This document shows positions 13,413-16,523 of a DNA stretch of 16,523 bases, piece by piece. The notes beneath the pieces are model-generated. The model saw only the letters and a program-made list of their open reading frames with translations. It was not told the DNA's origin and searched no databases. Source of the DNA: UMGS1470 sp051889215 (GTDB taxonomy: Bacteria; Bacillota; Clostridia; Christensenellales; UBA1242); contig JBJFDC010000018.1 in the NCBI GenBank assembly GCA_051889215.1, forward strand, positions 1 through 16,523, written 5' to 3'. How positions within the stretch are numbered: the stretch's first letter is position 1; every line of letters starts with the position of its first letter. Position numbers and translations under genes: made by a program.

Positions 13413-14210
13413 ATGCAAGAGAAAAACAAGCAAAATCATGACATTCAAAAAAACGACACCATTTCAGCAAGTTCAACCTCACCTGCTGATTCTTGTCAGG
13501 TGGGGAAGAAAAATAACTTTGTTAAAACAACAAAAAAAGTTTTTCATGTCATTGACAAAATTTTTGATTTTCTTCTCATTCCAATTTTAATTCTTTGCAT
13601 TTTCTTTGCATCGTCTTTGATTATCACAAAGAAAACAAAAGGAATAGCCATGATTGCGGGCTATAGTTTGATAAGAATTTCATCTGGTTCCATGCGTGAT
13701 TATGGTTTTGAAATTGGCGACTTTGCCATGATAAAACAGCAAAAATCAATTGATGATTATCAGGTCGGAGATTTTATTGCATTTTTTGAATGTGTTGATT
13801 CAAACGTTCAAAATCATTTTCAGGCAAATGAAACAGGACAAGAACCAACAAAAGACCCTCGTGCTTCAAGAATTGTTTTTCATGAAATAATGTCCATTGT
13901 CATAGATAATAATGGCAAAAAATGGTTTGTGACAAAAGGAATCAACAACAAATACAATGATATTTATCCAATTTATGAAGATTATGTTATAGGCAAATAC
14001 AAAGAAAATCTTGATGGCTTTGCAAATTTCGCAAAATTTTTGCTTTCCTTGAAGGGTGCACTTTTGGTTATTGTTCTGCCATGCTCAATAATTGTCTTCA
14101 AAGACTGCTTGGTTTTGGTCAATCTGATTTTTGAAATTCAAGATGACAAAAAACGAAAGAAGAATAATCAAATGCTGCCGAAATCAGACAACGCTTCAAC
14201 AAAAAAGTGA
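13413..14210 (+). CDS. Signal peptidase I, SipW (ER/archaeal) type
   Basis: A 265-residue membrane protease. Residues 1-45 are a hydrophilic, probably cytoplasmic tail, longer than usual; 50-72 form the first membrane helix. The nucleophile is S93 in RISSGSM. Instead of the bacterial lysine there is H157 in RIVFHEIMSI, and TKGINNKYNDIYPI carries the aspartate (D183), matching the Ser-His-Asp enzymes that process TasA-type proteins in Bacillus. The proline usual after SGSM-x is replaced (SGSMRDYGFEIGD). A second hydrophobic region spans about 206-241, then a lysine-rich tail. It lies directly after the four paralogs, three of which carry SipW-type cleavage sites, so these are its likely substrates. 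No Shine-Dalgarno precedes the ATG. Confidence 0.85.
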   Translation: MQEKNKQNHDIQKNDTISASSTSPADSCQVGKKNNFVKTTKKVFHVIDKIFDFLLIPILILCIFFASSLIITKKTKGIAMIAGYSLIRISSGSMRDYGFEIGDFAMIKQQKSIDDYQVGDFIAFFECVDSNVQNHFQANETGQEPTKDPRASRIVFHEIMSIVIDNNGKKWFVTKGINNKYNDIYPIYEDYVIGKYKENLDGFANFAKFLLSLKGALLVIVLPCSIIVFKDCLVLVNLIFEIQDDKKRKKNNQMLPKSDNASTKK

Positions 14211-14227
14211 GTTTCAACTCACTTTTT
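14202..14227. terminator. Bidirectional terminator containing both stop codons
   Basis: A 12-bp inverted repeat, AAAAAGTGAGTT with AACTCACTTTTT, lies between the convergent signal peptidase and NTP pyrophosphatase genes. The TGA stop of each gene (14208-14210 and, on the other strand, 14219-14221) is inside the stem arms, and each strand ends in a T run. Confidence 0.85.
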
Positions 14228-14824
14228 CTTTTTAAACACTTTCTTTATAAATTTTTCTTGGTCTCTGACGCATTTACCCTCGCACTCATTTGCTTCTTCT
14301 GTCGTCATTTCTGACATATATTTTTTGTGTTTTTTGTAATATTGCAAAGACCTCAATGGCAGACCTTTTACTAATGTTTTGCTTGGGGTTGAAATCATGA
14401 GGCACTTGCTCTTGAAAGATTTGTTAAAAAGTTTCCCGTTTTCATCAATAATCGTCAGCGAAACATCAAAATGGGATTTGCTTTTGCCGCCAACTTGATT
14501 TAGTTTTTGTGAAAAAATATCAATCATCTGTTGGTCGCTCAATTCTGCTCCTTCATAGCGGCGAACAAACACACCGGGCTGGTCATTTGGTGAGAACTTT
14601 TTAATAACAAGACCGCTGTCGTTGGCTATTACTGGAAGATGAGTTAGTTTGTTGTAGGCGACTGCTTTTATGATGGAGTTTTCGCGAGGTGTTTCCCCTG
14701 TTTCTTCGACCTCGCCAATTCCGTCAAAATCTTTGAGAGAGCACCATTCGATTCCAAGTTTGCTTAATATTGTTGAATAGATTGAAATCTTTCCGGGATT
14801 TGTTGTTGCAATCAAAACTTTCAT
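14219..14824 (-). CDS. Ham1/RdgB-family non-canonical purine NTP pyrophosphatase
   Basis: A 201-residue protein. Family members hydrolyse ITP, dITP or XTP to the monophosphate and keep such bases out of nucleic acids. Visible are the N-terminal IATTNPGKI (ATxNxGK), ETGETPRENSIIKAVAYNK (TxxENAxxKA) and VIANDSGLVI, where the catalytic aspartate before SGL is kept but the preceding aspartate of the usual DDSGL is asparagine; then PGVFVRRYEG. The C-terminal third is divergent and ends in a lysine-rich tail (RDQEKFIKKVFKKKK), so substrate preference is uncertain. ATG 14824 with AGAGG. It has its own promoter after the glycosyltransferase gene. Confidence 0.8.
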   Translation of the reverse strand: MKVLIATTNPGKISIYSTILSKLGIEWCSLKDFDGIGEVEETGETPRENSIIKAVAYNKLTHLPVIANDSGLVIKKFSPNDQPGVFVRRYEGAELSDQQMIDIFSQKLNQVGGKSKSHFDVSLTIIDENGKLFNKSFKSKCLMISTPSKTLVKGLPLRSLQYYKKHKKYMSEMTTEEANECEGKCVRDQEKFIKKVFKKKK

Positions 14825-14847
14825 ATGAACCTCTTTTGTATGAAATC

Positions 14848-14876
14848 ATTTTAACAAAACAAACCCACCTTTTCAA
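14848..14876 (-). promoter_or_regulatory. Promoter of the Ham1-like gene
   Basis: The minus strand has -35 TTGAAA (14871-14876), a 17-base spacer and extended -10 TGT-TAAAAT (14848-14853), placing the start near 14841. It begins eight bases after the stop of the glycosyltransferase gene. Confidence 0.6.
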
Positions 14877-14883
14877 GACATAG

Positions 14884-15951
14884 TCACATATTTTGGAAAA
14901 TTTTTAAATTTTCTTTAAGTCTGTTGTCATCTGGCGACAAACTTATTGCCATTGAGACATTTTTTATTGCCTCCTTTTTGTCGCTCAAATAATAGTTGCA
15001 AATAGACAACATGTCATATGGCATAGCGCTCCAGCATTCAGGGTCTGAAATATAGTTTAGTTCTCGCTCTGTTATGTTTTGCATGGAATATATGGCAACT
15101 GCACAATCTTGCCACTTCTCTTTTTGATAATAGAATTTCGCCAATTCCCAATATGCTTCTCGTTTGGTCGGGCACTCACAAATTGCCAGTTTGAAATAGA
15201 ACTCTGCTTCTTGGAGTTTATTTAAATTCAAATAGCATCTTCCAATAAATCTCATGCTGGCGCATCTTTCTTCGTTCCACACAGCATTGGGCAAAGAAAG
15301 GTGTTTATTTAGTGTTTCAATCGCCTCTTTCCACTTTCCAGCGAACATATATTCTCGCCCCAAATAATGCATATTTCTGTCGTCATTTGGGTCTTCTTGA
15401 ACTGATAATTCAAGCAAACCAAGATATTGACCGCGTGATTTCGTTGGGTCAGCATGATGTTCAAGTGTCACTCCATCAACAGTCACAACTTCATAGTCTT
15501 TCATATCGGTTTTTAAAACCTCATGAACAGGATGAGTCCAAACAAATCCTTCACGCGCATGAACTTTTTCATACATAAAAACAAATCCTTCGCTTCCATC
15601 AGGGTTAAAGTTCCAAATATATTTATATTTTGCTTGCTTTGTCTTCTCCCCCCAAGCATCTTCAAGTTTCTTCCGCCAACCTTTGCTAAACACTTCATCA
15701 AGGTCGGTGCAAACACAAATATCTGCATCTTTTGGAAGCAACTTCATGCTGTCATTTCTCGCGACATCAAACCTAAATTTTTCGTATTTTTTCTTCCTTA
15801 CAAATACCCCCAATGCTTTCAACTTCTTGATGGTGTTGTCGCTGCTGCCAGTGTCCAGAACATAAATTTCGTCCGCTTCACTCATGCTTTCAACCCACCT
15901 GTCAACAAATTTTTCTTCATTTTTTGCAATTGCATATACGCATACTTTCAT
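14884..15951 (-). CDS. Family 2 glycosyltransferase with C-terminal TPR repeats
   Basis: A 355-residue protein. Residues 1-90 form a GT-A nucleotide-binding domain: MKVCVYAIAKNEEKFVDRWV, VLDTGSSDNT and the metal-binding CTDLDEVF (DxD-like). HPVHEVLK and LEHHADPTKSRGQYL follow, as in GT2 enzymes of the SunS/WaaE-like branch. From about residue 185 to the end are tetratricopeptide-type helical repeats (NMHYLGREYMFAGKWKEAIE, FIGRCYLNLNKLQEAEFYF, YWELAKFYYQKEKWQDCA), which suggest a protein partner or peptide acceptor. No membrane segment, so it is probably cytoplasmic. ATG 15951 is preferred because GAGGTG lies just upstream; the GTG at 15957 is part of that site. The acceptor is unknown. Confidence 0.85.
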   Translation of the reverse strand: MKVCVYAIAKNEEKFVDRWVESMSEADEIYVLDTGSSDNTIKKLKALGVFVRKKKYEKFRFDVARNDSMKLLPKDADICVCTDLDEVFSKGWRKKLEDAWGEKTKQAKYKYIWNFNPDGSEGFVFMYEKVHAREGFVWTHPVHEVLKTDMKDYEVVTVDGVTLEHHADPTKSRGQYLGLLELSVQEDPNDDRNMHYLGREYMFAGKWKEAIETLNKHLSLPNAVWNEERCASMRFIGRCYLNLNKLQEAEFYFKLAICECPTKREAYWELAKFYYQKEKWQDCAVAIYSMQNITERELNYISDPECWSAMPYDMLSICNYYLSDKKEAIKNVSMAISLSPDDNRLKENLKIFQNM

Positions 15952-16008
15952 ATTCACCTCAACTTTATTTATATATGAAATAATAGTTGAAAAATCTATA
16001 AATTTTTA

Positions 16009-16037
16009 TTGACAATGATTAGAAAATTTGATAAATT
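16009..16037 (+). promoter_or_regulatory. Promoter of tRNA-Val
   Basis: -35 TTGACA (16009-16014), 17-base spacer and -10 TAAATT (16032-16037); transcription would begin about five bases before the tRNA. Confidence 0.7.
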
Positions 16038-16048
16038 AAAAATCGCTT

Positions 16049-16125
16049 GGGAATTTAGCTCAGTTGGGATGAGCATCAGCCTAACAAGCTGGGGGTCACA
16101 GGTTCGAGCCCTGTAATTCCCACCA
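16049..16125 (+). tRNA. tRNA-Val with anticodon AAC
   Basis: The cloverleaf is complete: acceptor GGGAATT/AATTCCC, D stem GCTC/GAGC, anticodon stem TCAGC/GCTGG (one G-U) with loop CTAACAA, variable loop GGGTC, T stem ACAGG/CCTGT with loop TTCGAGC, discriminator A and encoded CCA. Bases 34-36 read AAC, for GUU codons. Acceptor, variable loop and A73 fit bacterial tRNA-Val. Odd points are A34, where bacteria usually have U or G for valine, and a 9-base D loop ending in T where A21 is expected. It has its own promoter and terminator. Confidence 0.9.
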
Positions 16126-16136
16126 AACAAAAAAGA

Positions 16137-16164
16137 AAATCTCACGTTACGTGAGATTTTTTTT
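16137..16164 (+). terminator. Terminator after tRNA-Val
   Basis: A 10-bp stem, AAATCTCACG with CGTGAGATTT, and a TTA loop are followed by a run of T. Confidence 0.9.
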
Positions 16165-16172
16165 CTCAATTG

Positions 16173-16201
16173 TTGATTTTTTTAGTAATGTGTTGTAATA
16201 T
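16173..16201 (+). promoter_or_regulatory. Promoter of tRNA-Leu
   Basis: -35 TTGATT (16173-16178), 17-base spacer and -10 TAATAT (16196-16201), with a start expected near 16208, five bases before the tRNA, the same spacing as in the valine gene. Confidence 0.5.
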
Positions 16202-16212
16202 AAGAATGTTTC

Positions 16213-16298
16213 GCGGGTGTGGCGGAATGGTAGACGCACAGGACTTAAAATCCTGAGAAGGCAACTTCGTGTGGGTTCAAGTCCCACCACCCGCACCA
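16213..16298 (+). tRNA. tRNA-Leu with anticodon TAA (UAA)
   Basis: The class II tRNA is complete: acceptor GCGGGTG/CACCCGC, anticodon stem CAGGA/TCCTG with loop CTTAAAA (anticodon TAA), a long variable arm with stem GAAG/CTTC and GCAA loop, T stem GTGGG/CCCAC with TTCAAGT, discriminator A and encoded CCA. It reads UUA and probably UUG codons. Confidence 0.95.
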
Positions 16299-16364
16299 AA
16301 AAGACCTTTGGGTCTTTTTTTGTTGGTGGGACTTTTGTGCTTTGCACAACAAACGCGTTGCGTT
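16281..16364 (+). repeat. 84-bp direct repeat, copy 1 (tRNA-Leu 3' end and terminator)
   Basis: Starts in the T arm of tRNA-Leu and includes its acceptor, CCA, terminator and two small downstream hairpins. It is identical, base for base, to 16440-16523. Confidence 0.95.
16299..16321 (+). terminator. Terminator after tRNA-Leu
   Basis: AAAAGACC pairs with GGTCTTTT around a TTTG loop, followed by T. The same structure recurs at 16458-16480 in the second repeat copy. Confidence 0.9.
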
Positions 16365-16439
16365 TGGAACCCACACTTGTGTGGCTGGCGCCCGTCTTTG
16401 CGAGTCCATCAGCGGAGTCAAGTTGGCACTTGACTGCAC
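16322..16439. repeat. Hairpin-rich region between the two repeat copies
   Basis: No gene is supported here. The stretch is packed with small perfect inverted repeats: TTGTGC-TTT-GCACAA (16335-16349), AAACGC-GTT-GCGTTT (16351-16365), CCACA-CTTG-TGTGG (16371-16384) and GTCAAGT-TGGC-ACTTGAC (16417-16434). TGGTGGGACTT (16324-16334) is complementary to the tRNA-Leu 3' segment at 16279-16289. Confidence 0.8.
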
Positions 16440-16523
16440 GTCCCACCACCCGCACCAAAAAGACCTTTGGGTCTTTTTTTGTTGGTGGGACTTTTGTGCT
16501 TTGCACAACAAACGCGTTGCGTT
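16440..16523 (+). repeat. 84-bp direct repeat, copy 2 (tRNA-Leu 3' fragment)
   Basis: A perfect copy of 16281-16364, offset by 159 bp. It holds the last bases of tRNA-Leu with CCA and the terminator, but not the rest of the tRNA, so it cannot make a tRNA. The window ends inside it. Confidence 0.95.

Noticed and set aside
13360..13590. 76-codon plus-strand ORF overlapping the signal peptidase gene
   Set aside because: Shadow frame of the peptidase N-terminus; begins inside the terminator-promoter region without a ribosome binding site.
16147..16511. Minus-strand ORFs of 119 and 88 codons with a repeated segment
   Set aside because: They are antisense to tRNA-Leu and the 84-bp repeat; the VVGLEPTRS stretch is the well-known false translation of a tRNA-Leu complement. 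No ribosome binding site.
16281..16523. attL/attR of an integrated element at tRNA-Leu
   Set aside because: Only 75 bp lie between the copies and no integrase is visible, so there is no element to excise; a larger element beyond the window cannot be excluded.
16322..16523. CRISPR array
   Set aside because: Only two copies of an 84-bp repeat that contains a tRNA end and terminator; no regular spacers and no cas genes.

Overview
The window is low-GC bacterial DNA using the standard bacterial code (TGA is a working stop at several gene ends). Gene content and order point to an uncultured Bacillota, most likely class Clostridia. The order ytxC - infC - rpmI - rplT echoes the Bacillus order with thrS absent, ytxC is a gene of spore-forming lineages, and the run yebC - ruvC - ruvA - ruvB - queA - tgt - yajC is typical of Firmicutes. 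The species cannot be named from the sequence.

Left part (1-10380): every gene is on the minus strand. Read in the direction of transcription, a possible sporulation gene (ytxC) precedes the infC-rpmI-rplT translation operon. That operon has a consensus promoter, a structured leader and an AUU start for infC, and ends in a strong hairpin. A SpoU-family rRNA methyltransferase then starts a long operon: yebC, ruvC-ruvA-ruvB (Holliday junction processing), queA-tgt (queuosine tRNA modification), an unannotated 32-residue membrane peptide, and yajC (Sec accessory), closed by a terminator. A separate promoter drives a two-gene unit of a DUF1538 membrane protein and a PII-like regulator cut by the window start.

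Middle part (10496-14210): an accessory island on the plus strand. Four tandem, divergent paralogs of about 200-230 residues share a membrane or signal segment, a central VFS...G...Y.Y.I...N block and a C-terminal YxxxxxAN..L..L block. Three carry SipW-type signal peptides ending in VYAA or VWAA. They are followed by a signal peptidase I of the Ser-His-Asp (SipW/ER) type. The layout suggests a dedicated export system for a TasA/camelysin-like surface or matrix fibre. This is the most interesting system in the window.

Right part (14219-16523): minus-strand genes for a Ham1/RdgB-type NTP pyrophosphatase and a TPR-containing family 2 glycosyltransferase, then two plus-strand tRNA genes, each with its own promoter and terminator. 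The first is tRNA-Val with an unusual AAC anticodon. The second is tRNA-Leu(UAA), whose 3' end, terminator and downstream hairpins recur as an 84-bp perfect direct repeat at the window's end.

Promoters are recognisable throughout, many with an extended TGn -10 element. Three genes appear to start at or next to their predicted transcription start and lack a Shine-Dalgarno sequence.
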